The notes below the pieces were generated by a model. That model searched no databases and had not been told where the DNA came from. It worked only from the letters and a program-made list of their open reading frames with translations. A program made the position numbers and the translations under genes. This document shows, piece after piece, positions 1 to 7,886 of a DNA stretch of 64,000 nt. This DNA comes from Ruminococcus sp. 210702-SL.1.03 (lineage in GTDB: Bacteria > Bacillota > Clostridia > Oscillospirales > Ruminococcaceae): assembly GCF_020559915.1 (NCBI RefSeq), contig NZ_JAJCLZ010000001.1, positions 1 through 64,000 on the forward strand, given 5' to 3'. Each line of letters starts with the position of its first letter. The stretch's first letter is position 1.

Positions 1-152
1 CGCTGGGCGTGCCTGAGAGCCTTGCAGATGACGGCGGCTTTGGCGGCGGTACGGAAGCGGCTACTAATGCGGTGCTCGGGAAGCTGGGGTACAAGCAGAA
101 CGGGGTAGCGGGTAAAAAGCTGATGAAGAAGTTGGCTGAAAAATTGAAGTAA
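1..152 (+). CDS. Hypothetical protein, C-terminal fragment (5' end outside window)
   Basis: An open frame enters from the left edge (first full codon at base 3) and ends with TAA at 150-152, giving 49 visible residues. The visible part is Gly-rich (GGFGGGTEAAT), then contains VLGKLGYKQNGVAGKK and ends in a Lys-rich tail. I do not recognise the family from this fragment. A strong intrinsic terminator starts six bases after the stop, which supports this being the real end of a transcribed gene. No function is assigned. Confidence 0.5.
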   Translation, partial: LGVPESLADDGGFGGGTEAATNAVLGKLGYKQNGVAGKKLMKKLAEKLK

Positions 153-157
153 AAGGC

Positions 158-196
158 AACAGCCGACAGGGGAGTTATTCCTTGTCGGCTGTTTTG
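158..196 (+). terminator. Rho-independent terminator of the left-edge gene
   Basis: The arms 159-170 and 181-192 form a 12-bp stem (core AACAGCCGACA with TGTCGGCTGT plus a G-U and G-C pair) followed by TTTT. It lies directly after the TAA of the left-edge gene. Confidence 0.8.
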
Positions 197-205
197 GTTT
201 ACGGG

Positions 206-244
206 TATAAAAAAATACCGCAAGAACGAATCCTTACGGCATTT
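206..244 (-). terminator. Terminator downstream of tRNA-Pro
   Basis: On the minus strand ATGCCGTAAG pairs with CTTGCGGTAT, with G-U pairs, and a run of seven T follows. The hairpin lies about 55 bases after the tRNA 3' end and faces the same way. Confidence 0.7.
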
Positions 245-298
245 TCACAACGATTGCAAACACATAGCGAAAAATTATGAGTTCGTATGTGTGCGTTT

Positions 299-375
<77 letters not shown>

Positions 376-419
376 ATATTTTAGTCCTGTGCAGCAACAC
401 CGCACTCAAACCGATAATT

Positions 420-448
420 ATTATATCACATCATCGCGGTTTTGTCAA
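420..448 (-). promoter_or_regulatory. Sigma-A promoter for tRNA-Pro
   Basis: On the minus strand TTGACA (443-448) and TATAAT (420-425) are separated by exactly 17 bp, a perfect vegetative consensus placed just upstream of the tRNA. Confidence 0.85.
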
Positions 449-535
449 GCATATTTTTCAAATTGATATGCCGCTCTAATGATAATTGTGCAACATAAAC
501 AATATACGCAATCACAATTTAGCAAATTCGACGAT

Positions 536-1261
536 TCATTCTCTCCACTTGTCGCGATTGAAAAGAAACTCGGCGTAGTTGAACTCTTCGGGAACGCGGG
601 TTATGCCGTCTGCGCCGATGATGTAGTGCGCCGCCATTTCGCCGCCAAGCTCCAGCGCTCGGTTTTTGATGTACGCCGTTGACGATATATCGCCGGATGA
701 CGGCGTGCAGCTCGCGTTCGGGTGATTGTGCGTTATGATAAATCTGCCGCTCGGCTCGTTGAACATAAATTTGGATATTTGTCCGAAATCTACCTGAACA
801 TTGCTGTATGTGCCCTCAGAGATCAGCCGACGGTGCTTTAAAAATCCTTTTTTATCCACTGAAAACATATACAGCTTCTCGCGGCATTCAAGGCTGTACA
901 GCGCTTTCAGATAGTCCGTCAGCGTGTTGAGGTCGTCGAATTTTATCGGCTTTTTGAAGCGCTCTAACAGCACACGCGTCATGAATGCGCTCACCAGACG
1001 TATGCCTCCCGCCTCTTTTTCGGTGACGACGCCGCCCTCGCATATCTCGTCGATGGTCGCAGAAAGTACTCGCTTTACCGTGCCGAAACGCGCTATCAGG
1101 AAATCCGCACAGCGCGCCGCCCTGTCCTCGTCGATGATGAAATTAAGCATTATCTCCTCCATTATCACCGACTGCGACATTCCGTCAAACGTACTGCCAT
1201 TCTCCGTGAACACCCGCAGTATCTGCGAGCGCCGCGTTTCTCTTCTCGGTTTGTTTGACAT
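536..1261 (-). CDS. radC: RadC-family JAB/MPN domain protein
   Basis: This 241-residue protein belongs to the RadC (YicR) family. An N-terminal helix-hairpin-helix-like region of about 100 residues is followed by a JAB1/MPN domain. The metal-binding JAMM signature is visible as HNHP at 178-181 and S-S-G-D ending at D191. RadC proteins are widespread and were long called DNA-repair proteins, but the role in repair is poorly supported; metal-dependent hydrolase activity is inferred from the motif. The start follows an AGGGGTG Shine-Dalgarno sequence only 12 bases after the alkD-like stop codon, so the two genes are probably co-transcribed as a small DNA-repair-associated unit. Confidence 0.9.
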   Translation of the reverse strand: MSNKPRRETRRSQILRVFTENGSTFDGMSQSVIMEEIMLNFIIDEDRAARCADFLIARFGTVKRVLSATIDEICEGGVVTEKEAGGIRLVSAFMTRVLLERFKKPIKFDDLNTLTDYLKALYSLECREKLYMFSVDKKGFLKHRRLISEGTYSNVQVDFGQISKFMFNEPSGRFIITHNHPNASCTPSSGDISSTAYIKNRALELGGEMAAHYIIGADGITRVPEEFNYAEFLFNRDKWRE

Positions 1262-1273
1262 CTGCGCACCCCT

Positions 1274-1990
1274 CTACTTGATCTTCAGCATTTTCAAATA
1301 TTTTTTCGTTTCAGGCGGCACTTGACGGCTCTCGACCGCTTTTTGTATCGCCGCGTTGTGCACGAAAACCGAAAGCCGCCGCTCTGATATGTACTTCACC
1401 GCTTCATCGTAATTTTTCGCGAGCGCCATGCTGAAAAACCACGCGTTTGCCATGTCGATATAATACTCTCCGCTCGGGACAGCCGCCGCAAGTTCGCAAT
1501 AATGCGGGTCGAAATCATCGTCCAGAAAATATGTCAGCAAACAAACTAATCCATATCTAACAACATATGTATGCTCACTTTTCAGCCACTTTTCTACGCA
1601 CTTTATCAGCTCGGGGTGATTTTTCGCGAATATTTTCGGCTTCATGCTGTCGCAGGTCGCCCAGTTATCCGCGTGTATCATAAGCCGCTCGGCTTCCTCC
1701 GCGGCGCGCTGAAAATCGGCTATCTGCTCGATGAGAAACGCCCGCAAGTTCATCTCTTCATAGTAAAAATATGGCAGCTCCATCTGCATGAACTGCTCTG
1801 CCCTGCCGCTGCGAAAAAGCTCTTTCGCGTAGCTGCGCAGGCGTGGGGTGCGCACGCCGATTATCCTTTCGCGCGGGACGTTCGGTATCAGCCGTGCGTG
1901 AAAATTGCGGTACTTTTCATCGCGCATTGCGAAAAGCTCGGCAACTATCTCGCGCTCAAGCTCGCCGACGGGCGTGAATTTTTCAGACAT
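1274..1990 (-). CDS. DNA alkylation repair enzyme, AlkD-like HEAT-repeat glycosylase
   Basis: The product (238 residues) matches the AlkC/AlkD family of HEAT-repeat DNA glycosylases, which excise positively charged alkylated purines. The early RERIIGVRTPRLRSYAKEL segment and the active-site stretch HADNWATCD (about 107-114, with conserved Trp and Asp) are typical. An upstream ATG at 2014 exists, but GGGGGAT lies five bases before the ATG at 1990, so the shorter start is chosen. It is followed directly by radC. It lies just downstream of the terminator of the leucine-rich-repeat gene, so it needs its own promoter, which I could not pinpoint. Confidence 0.88.
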   Translation of the reverse strand: MSEKFTPVGELEREIVAELFAMRDEKYRNFHARLIPNVPRERIIGVRTPRLRSYAKELFRSGRAEQFMQMELPYFYYEEMNLRAFLIEQIADFQRAAEEAERLMIHADNWATCDSMKPKIFAKNHPELIKCVEKWLKSEHTYVVRYGLVCLLTYFLDDDFDPHYCELAAAVPSGEYYIDMANAWFFSMALAKNYDEAVKYISERRLSVFVHNAAIQKAVESRQVPPETKKYLKMLKIK

Positions 1991-2060
1991 TGCGATCCCC
2001 CATTTCACTAACAATTATAACATTTATCTAGCTTTTTGTCAAGAATTTGCCCAAAATTTC

Positions 2061-2097
2061 GACAAAAAAACCGCCGAGTTTTGCCCCGACGGTTTTC
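2061..2097 (-). terminator. Terminator of the leucine-rich-repeat gene, displaced by the MITE-like element
   Basis: On the minus strand AACCGTCGG pairs with the downstream GGCGGTT arm and is followed by seven T (2064-2070). No minus-strand gene lies between it and the leucine-rich-repeat gene except the 179-bp repeat element, so it most likely ended that transcript before the element arrived. Confidence 0.7.
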
Positions 2098-2104
2098 CGC
2101 ACTA

Positions 2105-2283
2105 TTAAGGCAACACCGCACAACTACCGCCTTCGGCTTTGTGCACGTCTTGCTTGCATATTTCCCGCCATATTGCACTAAAACTCCTTGACTAACGCGA
2201 GTTAGCCTGCGTCGCTTTAGCAGAATCTGACGAAAAATCTGACTGCGCAATTCGCACACAATAGTTGCGCGGTGTTGCCTTAA
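2105..2283. repeat. MITE-like non-coding element with 21-bp terminal inverted repeats
   Basis: The ends are TTAAGGCAACACCGCACAACT (first 20 bases quoted plus T) and its inverted copy ending at 2283, differing at one position. The 179-bp interior has no convincing ORF and contains shorter internal repeats. This is the architecture of a miniature inverted-repeat element. It sits two bases from the stop codon of the leucine-rich-repeat gene. No second copy was seen in this window, and target-site duplication cannot be resolved because the flanks are A/T-rich. Confidence 0.7.
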
Positions 2284-2285
2284 AA

Positions 2286-3869
2286 TTATTTTGTCTTTAC
2301 GCTCTTTGCAGCGCTGGCGTCGCCCCAGAATGTGCCGCCATACATCCACTTGTGGTAAGCTTTTACCTTGTATTTGTATGTCGTCTTGGATTTCAGCGAT
2401 TTCTTGTCAACGTATCTGGTCTTGCCGTTCTTTACAGTAGCGAGTTTTTTCCACTTTTTAGTCTTGCTGTCGTATCTGTAAACACGGTAGCCGTCAGCGC
2501 TCTTGACCTTGCCCCATTTCAGCGTAATGCTGTTTTTGGTGGAGGAGGTGGATTTTATAACAGCCTTACCAGGAGTTGTCATTGCCGTTCCGTTTGAATA
2601 ATCTCCCCAATAGGTCTTGCCGTTACGCTTCGCATATGATCTTACTCTATACTTGTATGTCGTTCCGGGCGTAAGGTTGTAAAGCTCGAAATATTCGCCC
2701 TTGCCATCGCGAACAGTGCCTTTGTTTACCCATTTTTTAGTTGATGAATTGTATATGTAAAATTTGTAACCGTCGGCGTCGGGAGCGGTAACCCAGTGGA
2801 AACGCAAAGACGTACCTTTCTTTACTCCATCAGCATCGCGGTTGAAGTAGTCTGCTATTATGTCAAGTATCGGCTGGGAATAATCGTAGTTGTAAAAAAC
2901 CCTTTTATCATAAAATTCTGCTGAGGTCATTTCGATCTTTTCCCAATCAGATTTTGAACCCGTATAATACACCTTTTTTAAATGGAATGCTTGTTCAAAC
3001 AAATAATCACCGATGTGATTTACTGTTTTAGGAATTACGATTGTCACTAGTTCAAAACAGTTTCCAAAGGAAAAGTTACCAATATAGGTGACTTTTTTAG
3101 GCAGAACAATATGTGTTAATTTATCACATTCATAAAATGCAAATTTTTCGATAACTGTAACGCTGTCGGGGAAATTAACATTTGTTATTTTGCCATTGTA
3201 CTCAAACGCACCGGCAGCAATTTTGGTAACACCGTCCGGAATCGTTATATTGCCCTCTGCATTTGAACCATCAATAAGAATATTATTTAAGATAAAGAAT
3301 GTTTTATTTGCTTTCTGAGCTTCAAGCCACGGCGTAGCGCAAAAAGCATTGTAACCAAAATTTGAAACAGTAGAAGGTACAGTAATGCTTTTAAGATTTA
3401 CACAATGGCAGAAAGCTTCGTCCCCAATAGTTGTAACGCCATCTGGTATTACTACACTGGTAATATCAAGACCAACGCAATAATCTGCCGTAGTTTCACC
3501 GAAATCAACATAGTCAACAAAAGCTCTTTCGCCTATACTTGTGACCTTTTTTCCATTCAGCTTACTGGGAATATTCACCTTTTTAGATGAACCGATATAC
3601 TTTGAAATCTCAACCGTACCATCTTCAAGCACTGTATAATTATAATCCCCGTAAGTCAGCGTAGCACCCGCTACCTGAACATCTTCTCCCGACTGCTCGG
3701 CTATGTAGGCTTCGCCATCGTCGAGCGAGATCTGCTCGTTAGCCGCGTAGTCCTCGCTCATCTCCTCGGCGCTTGCCGATACCGCCGCAAAACCGCTCTC
3801 CGCCGCGGGCAGAGCCAATCCGCCGAACGCTATACTGAGCGCCACAACGCCTGCAACAAATTTCTTCAT
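2286..3869 (-). CDS. Secreted leucine-rich-repeat (BspA-like, LRR_5) protein with two fibronectin-III-like domains
   Basis: The 527-residue protein starts with a Sec signal peptide (MKKFVAGVVALSIAFGG, cleavage after about residue 30). Residues of about 85-320 hold repeats of the LRR_5/BspA type with recurring patterns such as IPDGVTTIGDEAF and LPKKVTYIGNFSF. Two fibronectin-III-like domains follow (about 330-430 and 440-527), each with DGYxxY and TTYKYxV motifs. Such proteins act outside the cell in adhesion or polymer binding; the ligand is unknown. No sortase motif or transmembrane anchor is seen at the C terminus. The ATG at 3869 is chosen because GGAGG lies seven bases upstream; the ATG at 3893 has no such site. 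Confidence 0.88.
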   Translation of the reverse strand: MKKFVAGVVALSIAFGGLALPAAESGFAAVSASAEEMSEDYAANEQISLDDGEAYIAEQSGEDVQVAGATLTYGDYNYTVLEDGTVEISKYIGSSKKVNIPSKLNGKKVTSIGERAFVDYVDFGETTADYCVGLDITSVVIPDGVTTIGDEAFCHCVNLKSITVPSTVSNFGYNAFCATPWLEAQKANKTFFILNNILIDGSNAEGNITIPDGVTKIAAGAFEYNGKITNVNFPDSVTVIEKFAFYECDKLTHIVLPKKVTYIGNFSFGNCFELVTIVIPKTVNHIGDYLFEQAFHLKKVYYTGSKSDWEKIEMTSAEFYDKRVFYNYDYSQPILDIIADYFNRDADGVKKGTSLRFHWVTAPDADGYKFYIYNSSTKKWVNKGTVRDGKGEYFELYNLTPGTTYKYRVRSYAKRNGKTYWGDYSNGTAMTTPGKAVIKSTSSTKNSITLKWGKVKSADGYRVYRYDSKTKKWKKLATVKNGKTRYVDKKSLKSKTTYKYKVKAYHKWMYGGTFWGDASAAKSVKTK

Positions 3870-3943
3870 AAATTTTCCTCCTATAATCTGCAAATTTAAG
3901 CCGAAAACGCGCTTTTTCCCGCGCTATACCGACCTTTCTTAAA

Positions 3944-3972
3944 ATTTTATCAGAAATTTTTAACAAAAAAAA
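3944..3972 (-). promoter_or_regulatory. Possible extended -10 promoter of the leucine-rich-repeat gene
   Basis: On the minus strand TGATAAAAT (extended -10; hexamer 3944-3949) lies 75 bases upstream of the start codon. At 17-bp spacing the -35 position falls inside the T side of the 25-bp homopolymer, so there is no normal -35 hexamer. This is a tentative call. Confidence 0.4.
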
Positions 3973-3989
3973 AAAAAAAAAAAAAAAAA
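3965..3989. repeat. 25-bp homopolymeric A:T tract
   Basis: An uninterrupted run of 25 A on the plus strand lies between the divergent leucine-rich-repeat gene and marR-like gene. It overlaps or abuts the -35/UP region of the predicted promoter of the surface-protein gene. Homopolymers of this length slip during replication. Confidence 0.95.
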
Positions 3990-4103
3990 CGATAAACATT
4001 TTGTGAACTATGACTAAGAGCAAGTTTTCGCCGCCAAATAATCACGTTCACCAACGCCCCGAGCGTCACGGTACGCCGTTTTCGCCAAAAATCCAATATT
4101 TCC

Positions 4104-4132
4104 TTGACTTTTTTTATTATATGTGCTATAAT
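4104..4132 (+). promoter_or_regulatory. Sigma-A promoter for the marR-like gene and glgB
   Basis: TTGACT (4104-4109) and TATAAT (4127-4132) are separated by 17 bp, 37 bases before the chosen TTG start. Its presence argues against translation starting upstream at 4104. Confidence 0.8.
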
Positions 4133-4169
4133 AGCTAACAGTATTAGCAATGAAAAAGGCGGTGATTTT

Positions 4170-4598
4170 TTGGATAAGCGCGAAACTACTCAGGCGTTTT
4201 TGAGTGCTATGCGGGCTTCTTATTTTAACAATACAGCAAAGACCTCGGCCGACTACCTGCGCGGCGAGTGCCGTATGCTGTCTTTCCTCAACATCGACAA
4301 AGAGCGGCAGTACCAGTCGGGCGAGTTGGCGAAGCACCTCAACATCACCACCGCGCGCACTGCCGCCACGCTGAGAACGCTTGAAAAGAAAGGCTACGTT
4401 GCCCGCAGCGTATGTGACGGCGATAAGCGTAAGATATTCGTTTCCATCACCCCCGCAGGCTCGAGATTTATCGAGAAAAAGCGCGAGGACGTCTGCCTGT
4501 TTTTCGACCGCATTTTCGACGAGTTAAGCGAGAGCGACCGCCGCGATTTTATCCGCCTCATCTCTGAGATAACCGAGATAGCGGGAAATATGAAGTAA
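4170..4598 (+). CDS. MarR-family winged-helix transcriptional regulator
   Basis: The 142-residue protein has the MarR architecture: an N-terminal dimerisation helix, a winged helix-turn-helix (YQSGELAKHLNITTARTAATLRTLEKKGYV), the wing SVCDGDKRKIFVSITPAG, and C-terminal helices. MarR proteins are dimeric repressors or activators that often respond to phenolic or other small ligands. The start is taken as TTG at 4170, preceded by AAGGCGGTGA at proper spacing; the longer frame from 4104 begins inside the promoter. The gene ends 20 bases before glgB, so it probably shares a transcript with it and may control its own operon. The effector cannot be told from the sequence. Confidence 0.85.
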   Translation: MDKRETTQAFLSAMRASYFNNTAKTSADYLRGECRMLSFLNIDKERQYQSGELAKHLNITTARTAATLRTLEKKGYVARSVCDGDKRKIFVSITPAGSRFIEKKREDVCLFFDRIFDELSESDRRDFIRLISEITEIAGNMK

Positions 4599-4618
4599 CG
4601 AAAGGAATTTGGAAATTT

Positions 4619-6460
4619 ATGTACATAGATGATTTTTTTAGCGGCAGAGCATTTGACGCATATGAGTTTTTCGGCGCTCACCCCACGTCAAACGGCGTAG
4701 TTTTCCGCACATTCGCGCCAGGCGCGGGCAAGGTGGCTATTATCGGCGATTTCAACGACTGGCACCCTTGGCAGCTTCACTGCGACCGCGGCATTTGGGA
4801 GCTTGAAGTGCCGCAGGCTAAGGTCGGCGACAAGTACAAATTCGTGATATACACACGCAGCGGCGAGATGATAGAGCACTGCGACCCCTATGGCTTCGGC
4901 ATGGAGCTTCGCCCCAACTGGGCTTCTATCGTGCGCGACTTAAACGTTTACAAATTCACTGATGAAAAATGGCTCGCCCGTCGCGACAAGAATTACAACA
5001 AGCCGCTCAACATCTACGAAATGCACCTCGGCTCTTGGAAAACGAATGAAGATGACGAAAACGGCTGGTACGATTACGCCGCGATCGCCGAACTGCTTAT
5101 CCCATATCTGAAAGAGCATGGCTATACTCACGTTGAATTCATGCCGCTTTCCGAGCACCCCGCCGATTGTTCGTGGGGCTACCAGAACACAGGCTTTTAC
5201 GCGCCTACCTCCCGCTACGGCACGGCTGAGCAGCTTATGGAGCTTATCGACAAGCTTCACAACGCGGATATCGGCGCGATAATGGACTTCGTGCCCGTGC
5301 ATTTCGCGATAGACGGCTACGCTCTGCGCAATTTCGACGGCACACCGCTTTACGAATATCCCGAATCTGACGTATCGGTCAGCGAATGGGGCACTTGCAA
5401 TTTCCTTTTCAACAAGCCTTCTTCGGCGGTATTCATGCAGTCATGCGCAAATTACTGGCTGGAAAAATATCACTTTGACGGACTGCGAATGGACGCTATC
5501 AGCCGCGCGATATACTGGCAGGGTCAGCCCGAACGCGGCGTAAACCCCAACTCCGTCAACTTCATAAAGCAGATGAACGCGGGTCTGCAAAGGCTGCACC
5601 CGAACTGTATGCTCATCGCGGAGGACTCGACCGCATTCCCGAAGATCACCTGCCCCGTAGAGTATGACGGCATGGGCTTCGACTACAAGTGGGATCTCGG
5701 CTGGATGAACGACACGCTGAATTACTTCCGCACCCCGCCCTCCGAGCGCCCCGCGCAGCACAACAAGCTCACATTCTCGATGTTCTATTTCTACAATGAG
5801 CTGTATATGCTGGAGCTTTCGCACGACGAAAACGTACACGGCAAGGCGACGGTCGTACAAAAAATGTGGGGCGATTACGAGCAGAAATTCCCACAGGCTC
5901 GCGCGATGTACGCGTATATGTTCACCCATCCCGGCAAAAAGTTGAACTTCATGGGCGGCGAATTTGCACTGTTCCGCGAGTGGGACGAAACGCGCGAGCA
6001 GGACTGGGACATTCTAAAATACCCCCTGCACGAAAGCTTCGACCGCTACATGAAAAAACTGATGGGGCTTTACAAGACCGAGCCTGCGCTGCACAACGCC
6101 GAGTACAACAGCGACACGTTCCGCTGGCTGATGGCGGACAACGCCGAGCAGTGCAGCTACGCATACATACGCACCGCTGAAAATCAGACGATATGGTGTC
6201 TTTTCAACTTCTCGGATAAGGAGCAGACTTTCCCGCTTAATACCGATAAGCCCTGCGAGCTCTTGCCGCTGCTTTCATCTGACGAACAGACTTACAGCGG
6301 CTCTACGTCTGCGAATGAGCTTAAAAACATTGCGATAGAAATGGCAGGCGCGCACAAATTTACTCTGCCGCCATTTACAGCCGTGCTTTATGAAGAGCTG
6401 CCCGCCGAAACGATCAAGCCTGCAAAAACTGCAAAGAAACCAAAGTCTGCCGCTAAGTAA
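4619..6460 (+). CDS. glgB: 1,4-alpha-glucan branching enzyme
   Basis: This 613-residue GH13 enzyme makes alpha-1,6 branches in glycogen. An N-terminal CBM48/E-set domain (about 15-110, with GDFNDWHPW) precedes the catalytic barrel. The catalytic triad is visible: nucleophile D292 in GLRMDAISR, acid/base E335 in IAEDST, and D403 in SHDENVHGK, with MDFVPVHF at 222-229. The C-terminal all-beta domain ends in a Lys/Ala/Pro tail. Its length is usual for Clostridial GlgB. No other glycogen genes (glgC, glgA, glgP) lie next to it, which is unusual; it follows a MarR-type regulator instead. The SD GAAAGGAA precedes the ATG at 4619. Confidence 0.95.
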   Translation: MYIDDFFSGRAFDAYEFFGAHPTSNGVVFRTFAPGAGKVAIIGDFNDWHPWQLHCDRGIWELEVPQAKVGDKYKFVIYTRSGEMIEHCDPYGFGMELRPNWASIVRDLNVYKFTDEKWLARRDKNYNKPLNIYEMHLGSWKTNEDDENGWYDYAAIAELLIPYLKEHGYTHVEFMPLSEHPADCSWGYQNTGFYAPTSRYGTAEQLMELIDKLHNADIGAIMDFVPVHFAIDGYALRNFDGTPLYEYPESDVSVSEWGTCNFLFNKPSSAVFMQSCANYWLEKYHFDGLRMDAISRAIYWQGQPERGVNPNSVNFIKQMNAGLQRLHPNCMLIAEDSTAFPKITCPVEYDGMGFDYKWDLGWMNDTLNYFRTPPSERPAQHNKLTFSMFYFYNELYMLELSHDENVHGKATVVQKMWGDYEQKFPQARAMYAYMFTHPGKKLNFMGGEFALFREWDETREQDWDILKYPLHESFDRYMKKLMGLYKTEPALHNAEYNSDTFRWLMADNAEQCSYAYIRTAENQTIWCLFNFSDKEQTFPLNTDKPCELLPLLSSDEQTYSGSTSANELKNIAIEMAGAHKFTLPPFTAVLYEELPAETIKPAKTAKKPKSAAK

Positions 6461-6500
6461 CTTTTTCACCGCCGCCTGCGTAATATGTATGGGTGATGCT

Positions 6501-6710
6501 ATGAAATTTCTTATCGGTATGACTTCGATAACCTACGCTATGCGGGCGCAGGAGCTGCTCACCGCAAAAAAGATACGCTGCCAAGTGGTATCAACGCCGA
6601 AAAATGTCGGCAGCGGCTGCGGATATTCGCTTTCGGTCAGCGGCGAACCCAACGAGGTCAAACGGCTTCTGAGTGAAAACGGGATAAAATACAAAGAAGT
6701 TTACCTTTAA
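6501..6710 (+). CDS. DUF3343 (putative Se/S carrier-like) small protein
   Basis: This 69-residue protein matches the DUF3343 / Se_S_carrier family, small proteins with a conserved GCGYSLSV-type segment near mid-length (here VGSGCGYSL). The family has been proposed to carry selenium or sulfur, but that is not firmly shown. The ATG at 6501 is chosen because GGGTGAT lies just upstream; the frame is open further up but overlaps the end of glgB. It is the last gene before a strong terminator. Confidence 0.75.
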   Translation: MKFLIGMTSITYAMRAQELLTAKKIRCQVVSTPKNVGSGCGYSLSVSGEPNEVKRLLSENGIKYKEVYL

Positions 6711-6711
6711 T

Positions 6712-6752
6712 AAAAAAAGTCCCTCTGTTTTGCGGCGGAGGGACATTTTTTT
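6712..6752 (+). terminator. Terminator after the DUF3343 gene
   Basis: GTCCCTC (6719-6725) pairs with GAGGGAC (6738-6744), followed by ATTTTTTT. Confidence 0.85.
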
Positions 6753-6756
6753 GTAC

Positions 6757-6785
6757 TTGACGAAACGCGTCGAATATGGTATAAT
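6757..6785 (+). promoter_or_regulatory. Sigma-A promoter of the orphan ATPase gene
   Basis: TTGACG (6757-6762), 17 bp, TATAAT (6780-6785). The start codon lies 31 bases downstream. Confidence 0.85.
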
Positions 6786-6816
6786 TATTACAAACATTTT
6801 AAGCGAGGTGAAGAGC

Positions 6817-7848
6817 ATGATAAGCGATCATTCCATACTAAAGTCGATAATCGAAAACGGCGGCCGCGAGGGCTACATCACCGATGAGCGCTTTAACGTG
6901 GTATGGACAAATTCGCAGAAGCCGCTCACCGAGATACTTCTTTGCTCAGAACACAGCTCTCTGGAGCGTGCGCGCACTAAAGAAGCCATGATCTCATGCT
7001 CCGACGGCTCGGCACTGAAAATAACGCCGATAATGGTAGACGGCAAGGCTGAGGCTTACGTTTTCGAGCGCTTTACGGGCAATCAGATACTCGATATGCT
7101 CTCAAAGACCTCTGTTTTTTACAGCTTCGCCGAGCAGTACAATTCTTTTCGCGACTCCTCGCTGGAACTGCTGCTGAAAGCCGCCGAGAACGACCGTTTT
7201 ATTGCCGAAAAGACCGACAAGCTCACGGCGGGCAGCGTAAACAAATCAGGCTCTTTCAAGATACTATCGCCCGAGTCTGAGCCTATCACGATGGATCTTT
7301 ACGTTCCGCTCAGCTACTGCTGCGGCTCGCTGCAAATTCTTGCGAATTACACCGACCTAAAGCTTGAAACTGAAATCTCGATGGGGCTTTTCACGCTTAC
7401 GCACCTTACTTCATTCGAGTACGTTGTGCTAAACCTCATCATAAACGCTTATCAGAACGCCGAGCCGGGCAACCGCAAGCTGCTTGTGCGCGGCTACCGC
7501 AAAGACGACAACGTCATCGTCGAAATACATAACAACGGCGACGCGCCTGACATTGAGAAGATAGAGGCTTTTCGTCATATTTACGCGGTAGACCGTCCAG
7601 AATACAGCGGCGAGGGCCTTGGCATCGCGATGGTGCAGCTTTTTGCCGACAAATACAACGGCGAATTTCTCATGAGCCGCAGCCACCTCGGCGGACTTTG
7701 TGCCGAACTGCGCCTGCCGTATCGCCTGCCTGACAGCCGCGTTTCGCTCTTCTCGCCGAATTACGGTGAAAACGACGATGAACTTATGATAGAGCTTCTG
7801 AAAAAATGCTTTACCGCGAAACAGCTTTCCGTACTGCAAAACAGATAA
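6817..7848 (+). CDS. Orphan GHKL-type ATPase, sensor-kinase-like without a visible phospho-acceptor domain
   Basis: The 343-residue protein has a C-terminal histidine-kinase-type ATPase domain: N box LNLIINAYQNA (about 205-215), G1 box IHNNGDAP (about 237-244) and G2 box GEGLGIAM (about 265-272). The N-terminal 90 residues may be a PAS-like fold (ITDERFNVVWTN). I see no transmembrane segment and no HisKA-type H-E/D-x-x-T/N-P motif before the N box. No response regulator is adjacent. It could be a soluble kinase, a kinase-like regulator, or a protein that binds ATP without histidine phosphorylation. The ATG at 6817 follows GCGAGGTGA and lies properly behind its own promoter. Confidence 0.7.
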   Translation: MISDHSILKSIIENGGREGYITDERFNVVWTNSQKPLTEILLCSEHSSLERARTKEAMISCSDGSALKITPIMVDGKAEAYVFERFTGNQILDMLSKTSVFYSFAEQYNSFRDSSLELLLKAAENDRFIAEKTDKLTAGSVNKSGSFKILSPESEPITMDLYVPLSYCCGSLQILANYTDLKLETEISMGLFTLTHLTSFEYVVLNLIINAYQNAEPGNRKLLVRGYRKDDNVIVEIHNNGDAPDIEKIEAFRHIYAVDRPEYSGEGLGIAMVQLFADKYNGEFLMSRSHLGGLCAELRLPYRLPDSRVSLFSPNYGENDDELMIELLKKCFTAKQLSVLQNR

Positions 7849-7851
7849 ACT

Positions 7852-7886
7852 AAACCGCCCGACATTTCGCCGAGCGGTTTTTTCAT
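7852..7886. terminator. Bidirectional terminator between convergent genes
   Basis: AAACCGC (7852-7858) pairs with GCGGTTT (7874-7880), with T-rich flanks on the plus side. It serves the orphan ATPase gene and overlaps the end of the convergent bceS-like gene. Confidence 0.65.

Noticed and set aside
382..405. Second copy of the MITE-like element near tRNA-Pro
   Set aside because: Only a short stretch (GCAACACCGCAC) resembles the element end; there is no matching second end or interior.
2008..2349. 113-codon minus-strand ORF crossing the MITE-like element
   Set aside because: It runs through the inverted repeats and the end of the leucine-rich-repeat gene in another frame, with no ribosome site. 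It is chance openness.
3965..3989. Poly-A run as a sequencing or assembly artefact only
   Set aside because: This cannot be excluded, but the tract lies at a sensible regulatory position with normal sequence on both sides, so I keep it as a finding to be tested.
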